This document shows, piece by piece, positions 1-7,004 of a stretch of 64,000 nucleotides of DNA (positions within the stretch are counted from its first letter, which is position 1; every line of letters starts with the position of its first letter). The position numbers were made by a program, and so were the translations under genes. The notes under the pieces are model-generated. The model was not told where the DNA came from, searched no databases, and saw only the letters and a program-made list of their open reading frames with translations. Location of the stretch: the NCBI GenBank assembly GCA_902790595.1, contig CADASL010000006.1:186001-250000 (forward strand), read 5' to 3'. The DNA is from an uncultured Bacteroidales bacterium. GTDB taxonomy: Bacteria; Bacteroidota; Bacteroidia; Bacteroidales; SZUA-534.

Positions 1-134
1 AGCGTTCCGATTCCAAAGTAATAAACTGAAACGGCCAGAGCCGGTAGCAATGCCGCTATAACCCCGAACATAAGGTTGGGGGTTGAAACACTACTGCGAG
101 TGTGCGGCGACGGTGATACAACTAATTGTCCCAT
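1..134 (-). CDS. rnfD: RnfD, electron transport complex subunit D (5' part only)
   Basis: Only the first 44 or so codons lie in the window; the gene runs off the left edge. The reading begins MGQLVVSPSPHTRSSV and continues into the first hydrophobic segment (GVIAALLPALAVSVYYFGIG), which is the characteristic N-terminus of RnfD, the membrane subunit that carries covalently bound FMN in the Rnf ferredoxin:NAD+ oxidoreductase. The ATG shares one base with the rnfC stop codon (TAATG), so the two are translationally coupled. The position directly after rnfC matches the usual rnfBCDGEA order. The identification is firm although the protein is truncated by the window. Confidence 0.88.
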   Translation of the reverse strand, partial: MGQLVVSPSPHTRSSVSTPNLMFGVIAALLPALAVSVYYFGIGT

Positions 135-1465
135 TATTGTTTTCTACTTCTAATTATTTTACCTACAGTGTTTTTGCCCAAACGCACATAGTCCAGAATC
201 GGACGTTTGGCAGGGCACGAGAATATGCAGCAGCCGCACTCAATGCAGTCCATAATGTGGTTGGCCTCGTCTTCGGCCCACATTTGGCGTTGGCTGTATT
301 GCATTAGCAAGTATGGCTCAAGTCCCATTGGGCAGGCGTCCACGCACTTGGCGCAGCGGATGCACGGCCCGGCTTCGGGGCGCACGGCCTTCTCTTCGCT
401 CAGCATTAGAATGCCCGATGTTCCTTTTGTTACGGTCGATTCCAGATTGGCCATTGCCTTGCCCATCATTGGGCCGCCGCTGATGATTTTTCCACTCTTC
501 TCAACGTCGCCGCCGGCAGCCGCAATCAGTTCGGCCACAGGCGTTCCGATGCGTGCGCGGAAGTTCGATGGTGTTGCCACGGTGTCGCCCGTCACGGTCA
601 CAATGCGCTCAATGAGCGGTTTGTTCTTCTGCACGGCCTCGTACACGGCAAAGGCGGTGCCCACGTTCTGAACCACCGCACCTGCGTCAATCGGCAGTTT
701 GCCCGATGGCACCTCGCGGCCCGAAACAGCGTTAATTAACTGTTTCTCACCGCCTTGTGGATATTTTAACTTCAGCGGAACAACCTCAATGCCTTGCTCT
801 TTGGCGCACAAATCTGTCAGTTTGCTGATGGCGTCGGGTTTGTTGGCCTCAATGCCGATGTATGCTTTTGTAACGTTGATGGCTTTCATAAGAATCTTGA
901 CGCCCACAATCAGTTCGGCGCTCTTCTCGAGCATTAGCCGATGGTCGGCGGTCAGGTACGGTTCGCATTCCACACCGTTGATAATCAGGAAGTCAGCCTT
1001 TTTCCCTTCGGGGATGGCCAACTTCACGTGAGCGGGGAATGTTGCGCCGCCCATACCCACAATGCCGGCGTCTTTAATCTTGCCAACAATGGTTTTGGCG
1101 TCGTCTTTAATCTCTTCAATCAGAGTGTCGGTGCGGTCGATGGTCTCGAGCCACTCGTCGCCCTCAACGTCGATGAACACCGCAGGTTTCTTGAATCCTG
1201 CAACGTCGACGGCCAAATCGACCTTCGACACCGTTCCCGAAACCGATGAGTGGATGTTGGCCGAAACAAAGCCGTTGGCCTCGCCAATCAGTTGGCCCAC
1301 CTTCACCTTGTCGCCCTTTTGCACCACGGCATTGGCCGGCGCGCCAATGTGCTGCGCCAGTGGTATGATGGCCACTTTCGGCAATTGTGCATCTACTATT
1401 GCTTTGGCGGCTGACAGCTTGTTGGCTTCAGGATGCACACCGCCTATTTTAAATGTCTTGAACAT
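134..1465 (-). CDS. rnfC: RnfC, electron transport complex subunit C
   Basis: Peripheral subunit of the Rnf complex, which couples electron flow between reduced ferredoxin and NAD+ to ion pumping across the inner membrane. The 443-residue protein has the RnfC N-terminal barrel-sandwich region, a NuoF-like nucleotide/FMN region containing GIVGMGGATFPAHVK (about residues 135-150) and INGVECEPYLTAD, then two C-terminal 4Fe-4S motifs, CIRCAKCVDACP (about 368-379) and CIECGCCIFSCP (about 407-418). Length is typical for the short RnfC form without the alanine-rich tail. It lies 12 bp after rnfB and overlaps the rnfD start by one base, so it is part of one operon. Confidence 0.96.
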   Translation of the reverse strand: MFKTFKIGGVHPEANKLSAAKAIVDAQLPKVAIIPLAQHIGAPANAVVQKGDKVKVGQLIGEANGFVSANIHSSVSGTVSKVDLAVDVAGFKKPAVFIDVEGDEWLETIDRTDTLIEEIKDDAKTIVGKIKDAGIVGMGGATFPAHVKLAIPEGKKADFLIINGVECEPYLTADHRLMLEKSAELIVGVKILMKAINVTKAYIGIEANKPDAISKLTDLCAKEQGIEVVPLKLKYPQGGEKQLINAVSGREVPSGKLPIDAGAVVQNVGTAFAVYEAVQKNKPLIERIVTVTGDTVATPSNFRARIGTPVAELIAAAGGDVEKSGKIISGGPMMGKAMANLESTVTKGTSGILMLSEEKAVRPEAGPCIRCAKCVDACPMGLEPYLLMQYSQRQMWAEDEANHIMDCIECGCCIFSCPAKRPILDYVRLGKNTVGKIIRSRKQ

Positions 1466-1477
1466 AAGCAGATGACT

Positions 1478-2347
1478 TTATGCGTTAGTTTGTACAGGTT
1501 TCTCTTCGGTGGCCTCGGCCTTTGGCGGGCGTGGCGGGAAGTTCACTTCGTGGATGGCACCCGTCGGGCATTCGGCGGCGCACTTGCGGCACATTTTGCA
1601 CTTTTCAAAGTCGATGTAAGCCACATTGTTCTCAACCGTGATGGCCTCAAACGCGCACACCTTGGCGCACTTGCCGCAGCCGATGCAGGCAGCCGTGCAG
1701 GCTTTGCGGGCCACTGCGCCCTTGTCTTTGTTCACGCACGACACAAACAGACGGCGGTCCTTCTTGCCGCGGTTGCGCAGTTCGATGATTCCCTTCGGAC
1801 ACGCCTTGACGCACGCACCGCAGGCCACACACTTGCTGTCGTCAACCACAGGCAGTCCCGTTTCGGGGTTGATGCTGATGGCGTCGAAGCGGCAGGCCGC
1901 AACGCAGTCGCCGTGACCAAGGCAGCCGAAACTGCAGTTGGTGTCGCCAGCCGACAGGGTGGCGGCAAAGGCGCACGATTGGGCGCCGTCGTAGCGGTTC
2001 ACCTTCGGGCGGTTTTGGCACGAGCCGTTGCAGCGAACCACAGCAATTTTCGGCTCACTCTCAACCACTTCCTGACCAAGGATTGCGCCAATCTTCTTCA
2101 TTGTCTCTGCCGACGAAGCGGGGCATTTCAGTCCCGAAATGTCGGTAGCCGACACAAAGGCACTTGCCAGACCGCGACAGCCGGGGTAGCCGCAGCCGCC
2201 GCAGTTCGCACCAGGCAGCAGCGCAACAATCTCGTCAATGCGCGGGTCTTCTTGTACCTTGAACTTTTGAGCCACAACATACAGGACGGCGGCAAGCACC
2301 AGTCCCAGCAGGGCCAAAGCAATCACACTGTACAAAACAATTTCCAT
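1478..2347 (-). CDS. rnfB: RnfB, ferredoxin-like electron transport subunit B
   Basis: Rnf subunit that accepts electrons from ferredoxin. The 289-residue protein starts with a single membrane anchor (about residues 4-26), then the Fe-S domain NCGGCGYPGCRGLA (about 49-62), followed by a chain of 4Fe-4S motifs including CVACGACVKACP, CIGCGKCAKVC and CKMCRKCAAECP near the C-terminus. This is the normal RnfB architecture. It follows the rseC gene and precedes rnfC by 12 bp on the same strand. The roughly 195-bp spacer before it holds dispersed palindromes, so it may have a separate promoter from rseC. Confidence 0.96.
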   Translation of the reverse strand: MEIVLYSVIALALLGLVLAAVLYVVAQKFKVQEDPRIDEIVALLPGANCGGCGYPGCRGLASAFVSATDISGLKCPASSAETMKKIGAILGQEVVESEPKIAVVRCNGSCQNRPKVNRYDGAQSCAFAATLSAGDTNCSFGCLGHGDCVAACRFDAISINPETGLPVVDDSKCVACGACVKACPKGIIELRNRGKKDRRLFVSCVNKDKGAVARKACTAACIGCGKCAKVCAFEAITVENNVAYIDFEKCKMCRKCAAECPTGAIHEVNFPPRPPKAEATEEKPVQTNA

Positions 2348-2384
2348 ATTATTTAAAGTTAAAAGTTTAGAAGTTTAGCGTTTA

Positions 2385-2435
2385 GTAGGGACGCACAGCG
2401 TGCGTCAGTAGAGACGTGGCGTGCCGCGTCTCTAC
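2385..2435. repeat. Palindromic GTAGGGACGC / GTAGAGACG repeats
   Basis: Two adjacent near-palindromes: 2385-2406 (GTAGGGACGCACAGCGTGCG...) and 2408-2435, whose arms are GTAGAGACG and CGTCTCTAC. A related half-copy (GTAGCGTGCTGCGTC) follows at about 2441-2456. The GTAGRGACGC core also appears at 20262-20325. Palindromes with this GTAGAGACG arm are dispersed in many unrelated bacterial genomes. They sit between rseC and rnfB and could form a hairpin in the transcript. Confidence 0.7.
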
Positions 2436-2504
2436 TGAAAATGTAGCGTGCTGCGTCTTTTTTGAAAAAGTCAAAGGCAAGATTGCAGCAACGCACAGCG
2501 TGTG

Positions 2505-2534
2505 TCTGTTGTCTGAAGTCTGTTGTCTGAAGTC
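2505..2534. repeat. Tandem TGTTGTCTGAAGTC repeat, dispersed family member
   Basis: TCTGTTGTCTGAAGTC is present twice in tandem (period 15 bp). The same words in inverse orientation (GACTTCAGACAACA, GACTTCGGACAACAG) occur at about 28609-28624 and 56927-56948, both downstream of the TGTTTAATCGGTGAA repeat. This is therefore one copy of a dispersed intergenic family. Confidence 0.7.
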
Positions 2535-2542
2535 CTGCCATA

Positions 2543-2956
2543 TCAATTCTGAATTTTAAAAACAAACGTCCGTTTGAAGCGGTCGCGCAGCAAAAATAGC
2601 ACCAAATAGTAGGGTAGAAGCGAAAAAAGTGCGGCCCCGCCGGCCACTGCTTCCGCGAATCCGGCCAGAATCATTCCCGCCAGCACCGCAATCACCAGCA
2701 GCAGTGGCGCAATGTAGCCCCAGAAAAGGGCTTTGGTGGCCAGTTGCTTCTGTCCGTAAACCCGAACCTGCTGCCCAACAGCGTAAACGCGCCCGTCGGG
2801 CTCAATGGTAATGTGCTTCACCGCCTTGTCAGTCGATAGGCAGACGTCTTTCGAGTGGCAGGCGCTGCAAGCCGAGTTGCAGTCGATACGGACGGTTATC
2901 GCGTCGTCGCCGATATGCTCAATAGTACCCAGTTGTGAGAATGATATGTCAGCCAT
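2543..2956 (-). CDS. rseC: RseC/SoxR-reducing system family membrane protein
   Basis: 137-residue small membrane protein of the SoxR-reducing system / RseC family (PF04246). It has the Cys-rich N-terminal motif CNSACSACHSKDVC (about residues 27-40), a beta-rich soluble segment, then two transmembrane helices (about 77-97 and 101-118) and a basic tail. In Bacteroidota this gene usually opens the rnf operon, as here, where it sits directly upstream of rnfB on the same strand. In gammaproteobacteria the family works with Rnf-like RsxABCDGE to keep SoxR reduced; no soxR is visible here, so its target is unknown. Confidence 0.9.
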   Translation of the reverse strand: MADISFSQLGTIEHIGDDAITVRIDCNSACSACHSKDVCLSTDKAVKHITIEPDGRVYAVGQQVRVYGQKQLATKALFWGYIAPLLLVIAVLAGMILAGFAEAVAGGAALFSLLPYYLVLFLLRDRFKRTFVFKIQN

Positions 2957-3009
2957 CTGCCACTTTTTTCGTAGTGCAAATGTATAATTATTTAGAAAAC
3001 GGAGCCAAC

Positions 3010-3039
3010 AAAAAAGGGTGCGCCTTTCGGCAACACCCT
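3010..3039 (-). terminator. Rho-independent terminator of the acyl-CoA ligase gene
   Basis: Read on the minus strand, AGGGTG-tt-GCC-GAAA-GGC-g-CACCCT is followed directly by six T residues. It lies 31 bp past the ligase stop codon and ends before rseC, so it separates the two units. Confidence 0.8.
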
Positions 3040-3069
3040 CCCCCTATGAAAACAAATTTTTACAACCTT

Positions 3070-4695
3070 CTAATTGTACAGATAGCGTTTGATGCTCTTT
3101 TTCGGCGTTTTTACAAACTCTTCCTCCTGCAATTCGATTTTCGAAATCGCCATATAGTTAGGCATCAGCTTGTTAAGTTCTTTCTGGTTCTTCTCAAACT
3201 CAATCAGAATTTTTTCTCTGTCGAGACCGTCTTTTTCGGCCTTCTCCTTGTCGGGAACGATGAGGGCGTGCAGTTTGCCACCGCGCTCAACAACAAGTGA
3301 CTCAGCCACATACGGCAAGTTATTGATTTGAGCCTCAATCTCTTCCGGATAGATATTTTGTCCAGAAGCACCCAGAATCATATTCTTGCTGCGGCCCTTC
3401 AATGTCAGATAGCCGTCGGCAGTGATGGTGCCGGTGTCGCCCGTCTTAAGCCAGCCTTCGCTGTCGAAGGTAGCAGCTGTAGCCTCCGGATTCTTATAAT
3501 ATCCCTTCATCACCTGAGTTCCTTTGACAAGTACCTCACCCTCAATGTTTGCAGGGTCAGGGCTATCGATGCGCACTTGGCAGCGACGAATCGGGTAACC
3601 GCAACTGAACTTGCGGGCGGTGTCCCACGGAGCATAAGTGATGATTGGCGCGCACTCGGTCATTCCGTAGCCGACAGTGTAGCGGAAGCCGATGCGGTTC
3701 AAGAAGCTCTCAACCTCTTTGTTCAGAGCGGCACCGCCAATAATCACCTCGTAGAAATTGCCACCAAATGCTTCCTCAAGCTCTTTGCGAACTTTGCTGT
3801 AAACAATTCGGCGCAAGCCTGGAACACTCAGCAGGAATTTAGGCAGACCACTGCTGATGGCCGGCTTTATTTTTGCCTTGTAAATCTTTTCAATGATAAG
3901 CGGAACAACCACAACCAAACCCGGTTTGATTTCGCCGAAAGCCTGAAGAAGAACCTGCGGTGAAGGAATCTTGCCCAAGAAAGTAATGTGGCAACCGAGC
4001 GAGAACTCTGTCAGGAACTCGAATGCCATTCCGTAGGCGTGCGCCAAAGGCAAAAGTGAAACCATACGGTCGCCTGATTTGAGTGGAATCACCTCTGTGC
4101 CAAACTCAACGTTTGTGGCGTAGTTGCCGTGAGTCAGCATTACGCCTTTTGAGTGGCCAGAAGTGCCTGATGTATAACTAATTGCCGCCAAGCGATTGTT
4201 GTCGATGTGCTTCAAAGCAAAATTCTCGCGGTTGACATCAATATCGTTTTTATAATTGGCAAATGCCTGATTTACTTTTTCGTCGGTCGAGTAAAGCACT
4301 TTGTAATCATCGAGCGAGATGAAACCACGCACGTTCGGGAATTTGGCAACATCCATTTTCTCGAAAATGTAGTCGGAAACAAACACCAACACTGCGTCAG
4401 AGTGGTTGATGGTGTTTTCAAGGTCAGAAATCGAGAAATCCTGCAGAATTGGAACCGAAACCGTGCCGTAAGATGTTGTGGCAAGGAACGTTACGGCCCA
4501 GTTAACATTGTTGCGGCCGACCTGGACAACCTTTTCCTCTTCGGCTATTCCACACTCGGCAAGCGCACGATGAATCTTTTTAATCATCTTGCCTGTTTGT
4601 CCGTAACTCATTGGTGCTTCGCGATAATTGCTCAATGCAGGAAGGTCCCAATCTCTTTTAATTGCTCTCTCGATGAATTCGACGAATGTTAACAT
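3070..4695 (-). CDS. Long-chain acyl-CoA ligase / AMP-binding protein (FadD-like)
   Basis: ANL-superfamily adenylating enzyme that activates a carboxylic acid, most likely a fatty acid, with ATP and transfers it to CoA. The AMP-binding loop reads SYTSGTSGHSKGVMLTHGN, the second motif GYGMTECAPI, the adenine/ribose motif GWLKTGDTG, and the C-terminal lid ends with a lysine-rich FVKTPKKSIKRY. I chose the ATG at 4695 (541 residues, MLTFVEFIERA...), which gives the usual start of the family. An in-frame upstream start at 4770 would add 25 residues lacking similarity. It is a single-gene unit closed by a terminator. The exact acyl substrate cannot be told. Confidence 0.9.
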   Translation of the reverse strand: MLTFVEFIERAIKRDWDLPALSNYREAPMSYGQTGKMIKKIHRALAECGIAEEEKVVQVGRNNVNWAVTFLATTSYGTVSVPILQDFSISDLENTINHSDAVLVFVSDYIFEKMDVAKFPNVRGFISLDDYKVLYSTDEKVNQAFANYKNDIDVNRENFALKHIDNNRLAAISYTSGTSGHSKGVMLTHGNYATNVEFGTEVIPLKSGDRMVSLLPLAHAYGMAFEFLTEFSLGCHITFLGKIPSPQVLLQAFGEIKPGLVVVVPLIIEKIYKAKIKPAISSGLPKFLLSVPGLRRIVYSKVRKELEEAFGGNFYEVIIGGAALNKEVESFLNRIGFRYTVGYGMTECAPIITYAPWDTARKFSCGYPIRRCQVRIDSPDPANIEGEVLVKGTQVMKGYYKNPEATAATFDSEGWLKTGDTGTITADGYLTLKGRSKNMILGASGQNIYPEEIEAQINNLPYVAESLVVERGGKLHALIVPDKEKAEKDGLDREKILIEFEKNQKELNKLMPNYMAISKIELQEEEFVKTPKKSIKRYLYN

Positions 4696-4815
4696 ACTGT
4701 TTTTTTTATCGTTTTGCGCAGTGGATTGCAAATTGCGTGCCAAAACGAGTTTTGAAATTTCTTTTAACAAAAAAATTCGTTACGGCTTCGCTCTTATTAA
4801 GAAAAGAAATAGTCA

Positions 4816-4823
4816 TATATTTG
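4816..4823 (+). promoter_or_regulatory. Bacteroidota -7 element TATATTTG
   Basis: TATATTTG matches TAnnTTTG and stands 24 bp before the ATG at 4848. No clear -33 TTTG is visible at the right spacing, so the call rests on the -7 box. Confidence 0.5.
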
Positions 4824-4847
4824 TCTCACATATAAAACTCAAACAAA

Positions 4848-5639
4848 ATGAAGAACAAAAAACTTATTACAACATTAGTAACAGTCACTGTAGCGGCTGT
4901 TTTTATGGTTATTGGCAAATCGTGCAACCAAGGCAAATTACAAATGTCCGTTAAAATGGCAAATTCCGAATGCCCCATCGATATGGGTTTGGGAGGTAGC
5001 GTGGAAACTGTTGAACTCGAAAATAACTATGTAATATGTACACTCAAGCTGAACGAGCAAATCGCCAATATTTCTGCTATGGAACAAAACAAAGAGTTTT
5101 TTGCTCAATCAGTTGCCAGTTCGATGTCCGCAGACAAAAATTCTCAACAACTCCTTAAAATAATGGCAGAAGAAAATGTCGGATTAAAATACGTAGTTAT
5201 TGGCGATCAAACTGGTAAAAAATTTAGTGTTGAATTGTCTCCAGAACAAATCAAATCATTATCGACTGCACCACAATCCACACCACATGAGAGACTTCTT
5301 GATATGGTTAAAAATACTAAAGTTCAACTGCCAATGAAGATGGATGTTGTAACAACATTAAAAGATATGGATATTGAAGGCGATAACGTGGTTTATATTT
5401 ATGATATTGATGAGAATCAAATAAATATGAGTGATGTAAACATAGATGCAATTAGAGCCAATACTGTTGGTGGCCTTATAAATGTAATAAAAGATCCATC
5501 GGCAGGACAATTTTTCCAAACAGTGATAGATGACGGGAAAAACGTGGGCTACCGTTATTTTGGAAGCAAAACCGGCACAAAATTAGAGTTTGTTGTTAGC
5601 CATAGCGAGTTATCGCAAATTCGAGCAAATGCAAATTAA
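4848..5639 (+). CDS. Exported protein of unknown function with an internal duplication
   Basis: I do not recognise this 263-residue protein. It has an N-terminal hydrophobic segment (about residues 5-22) followed by GKSCNQGK, so it is either a membrane-anchored protein or a poorly matching lipoprotein. The rest consists of two tandem copies of about 105 residues (roughly 33-143 and 147-258). Each begins with a short LPMKM/CPIDMG segment, has a VYIYDIDEN / VICTLKLNE strand, and ends in GYRYFGSKTGTKLEFVVS / LKYVVIGDQTGKKFSVELS. Alpha/beta secondary structure is likely. It is alone between the divergent ligase and the downstream kinase-like gene. Its role is unknown. Confidence 0.8.
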   Translation: MKNKKLITTLVTVTVAAVFMVIGKSCNQGKLQMSVKMANSECPIDMGLGGSVETVELENNYVICTLKLNEQIANISAMEQNKEFFAQSVASSMSADKNSQQLLKIMAEENVGLKYVVIGDQTGKKFSVELSPEQIKSLSTAPQSTPHERLLDMVKNTKVQLPMKMDVVTTLKDMDIEGDNVVYIYDIDENQINMSDVNIDAIRANTVGGLINVIKDPSAGQFFQTVIDDGKNVGYRYFGSKTGTKLEFVVSHSELSQIRANAN

Positions 5640-5740
5640 TACAACGAATAAAATCAGCATTTGATAATTCAAACAGCCGTTTTTCACAAAGTAGTGGAAT
5701 TCGGCTGTTTTTGATAATTTGCGGTCGAAATCTAATAGTT

Positions 5741-6562
5741 ATGAAAATCATCGTTGAAGCCGGTGGCACAAAATGCAAATGGGGGTTGATTGACAATCAG
5801 ATACGGACAGTTGAGACTATCGGCTTCAACCCGAACTGCGGGCACCCCGACGGTTTGCTTGGCATTGCGCAAGCGGTTGCCGAAGTCGCCAAAAACGAAC
5901 CTGATTCGGTGTTGTATTTTGGCGCGGGTTGCGGAAATCAGCAAAATCAGGAATTAGTGCGCAGCACTTTAAAAAAGGTATTCACGAATGCCGAAATAAA
6001 GGTTTGCTCAGATTTGGAAGGCGCAGCTATCGCTCTGTTTGGCAACCAGCAAGGCATTGCCGCCATTCTGGGCACAGGCGCTGCCGCCGGATATTACAAT
6101 GGTAAAGTAATTGAGCGTCAGGCGCCATCGTTGGGCTATCTGCTTGGCGACGAAGGCAGTGGAGCGTATATTGGCAAAACTCTGATTGCTAAAGTGTTGC
6201 GAAACGAATTGTCGGCATATTTATGCAAAAGATTCTTCGATTTTGCCCAAACAACACCGGCCGAACTTATTAAAAACGTTTATTCGGCTCAGCCAGTCAA
6301 TGCTTATCTTGCTAAATTTGTGCAATTTACAAGCAAAAATATCTCTGAACCAGAAATTACCAAACTGGTTGCCGACGCGTTTGAACTTTTTCATCAAAAG
6401 CACATCGAACCACTGAATATCAATAATTTGCCCATTGGTTTTGTCGGTGGCGTGGCGTGGCAGTTTTCCGATATTCTGCAGTCTCAATACGCAAAACGTG
6501 GCATCGAAATTGTGATTTTGAAAGACGCTTTCGCTCGGCTTTGCGAATCGCAAGACGCGTAG
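5741..6562 (+). CDS. BadF/BadG/BcrA-type ATPase, N-acetylglucosamine kinase-like
   Basis: 273-residue member of the ASKHA fold family (PF01869), often annotated in Bacteroidota as N-acetylglucosamine kinase. The phosphate-1 loop is VEAGGTKCKWG at the very N-terminus. An acidic segment CSDLEGAAIALFG and the adenosine loop AAILGTGAAAGYY follow, with LLGDEGSGAYIG in the middle and FVGGVAWQF near the end. The ATG at 5741 is chosen because the first strand and P-loop start right there; an upstream in-frame start adds ten unrelated residues. The likely reaction is ATP-dependent phosphorylation of an amino sugar; the substrate is inferred from the family only. Confidence 0.82.
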   Translation: MKIIVEAGGTKCKWGLIDNQIRTVETIGFNPNCGHPDGLLGIAQAVAEVAKNEPDSVLYFGAGCGNQQNQELVRSTLKKVFTNAEIKVCSDLEGAAIALFGNQQGIAAILGTGAAAGYYNGKVIERQAPSLGYLLGDEGSGAYIGKTLIAKVLRNELSAYLCKRFFDFAQTTPAELIKNVYSAQPVNAYLAKFVQFTSKNISEPEITKLVADAFELFHQKHIEPLNINNLPIGFVGGVAWQFSDILQSQYAKRGIEIVILKDAFARLCESQDA

Positions 6563-6573
6563 CTAAACACCTG

Positions 6574-6762
6574 TCATTTAGACTCTTTCATTTTGAAATT
6601 GCCGCACGCCTGCGTTCCGCGAATAATGGCGAATTTCTGATGCGGACAGCGCAGCAGCGTCGGTTTTCCCCACATATCAAGGTTCGGAAACTTCATATCC
6701 CATTCAGCCAGCGCACATTCGTCGCAAACGTGCTTTTTATATTCTGGTGCTTGTGCAGCCAT
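6574..6762 (-). CDS. Small cysteine-rich protein, possible metal-binding
   Basis: 62-residue protein starting MAAQAPEYKKH. It has HVCDECA near residue 13, then LLRCPHQ and TQACGNF in the C-terminal half, giving four cysteines and a histidine that could hold zinc or an iron-sulfur cluster. I do not recognise a named family. It lies 21 bp after xseB on the same strand and is probably in one operon with xseB and malQ. An upstream TTG would add only two residues, so ATG at 6762 is preferred. Confidence 0.65.
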   Translation of the reverse strand: MAAQAPEYKKHVCDECALAEWDMKFPNLDMWGKPTLLRCPHQKFAIIRGTQACGNFKMKESK

Positions 6763-6783
6763 AGTCAAATTGTTTTATGTCAA

Positions 6784-6975
6784 CTATTTATCCTCATCAA
6801 TTTTATCAACAATGGCTTTCGTGTCAGCCAGTTTCTGCTTGCATTTTTTCAGCAAATCCGAAACACGGGCAACCGCATCGGCCAACTGGTCGATGTCCAT
6901 TCGGTTGTTTTCAATGTCGTCAACAATCGATTCTATCTCTTCGATGGTTTTCTCATACGAAAATTTTGTTGCCAT
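6784..6975 (-). CDS. xseB: Exodeoxyribonuclease VII small subunit
   Basis: 63-residue protein of the XseB family (PF02609). The pattern FSYEKTIEEIESIVDDIEN...DQLADAVARVSDLLKKCKQKL is the typical two-helix hairpin with a heptad-like repeat. XseB binds the large subunit XseA in a complex that degrades single-stranded DNA to oligonucleotides. No xseA is present nearby; this gene instead lies 29 bp downstream of malQ. The assignment from length and sequence pattern is strong. Confidence 0.9.
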   Translation of the reverse strand: MATKFSYEKTIEEIESIVDDIENNRMDIDQLADAVARVSDLLKKCKQKLADTKAIVDKIDEDK

Positions 6976-7004
6976 AACAATCTTATTTTGAGGTTATTGA
7001 ATCA

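Noticed and set aside
1433..2356. 307-codon plus-strand open frame opposite rnfB
   Set aside because: Antisense shadow of a gene with strong Fe-S motifs; no family resemblance.
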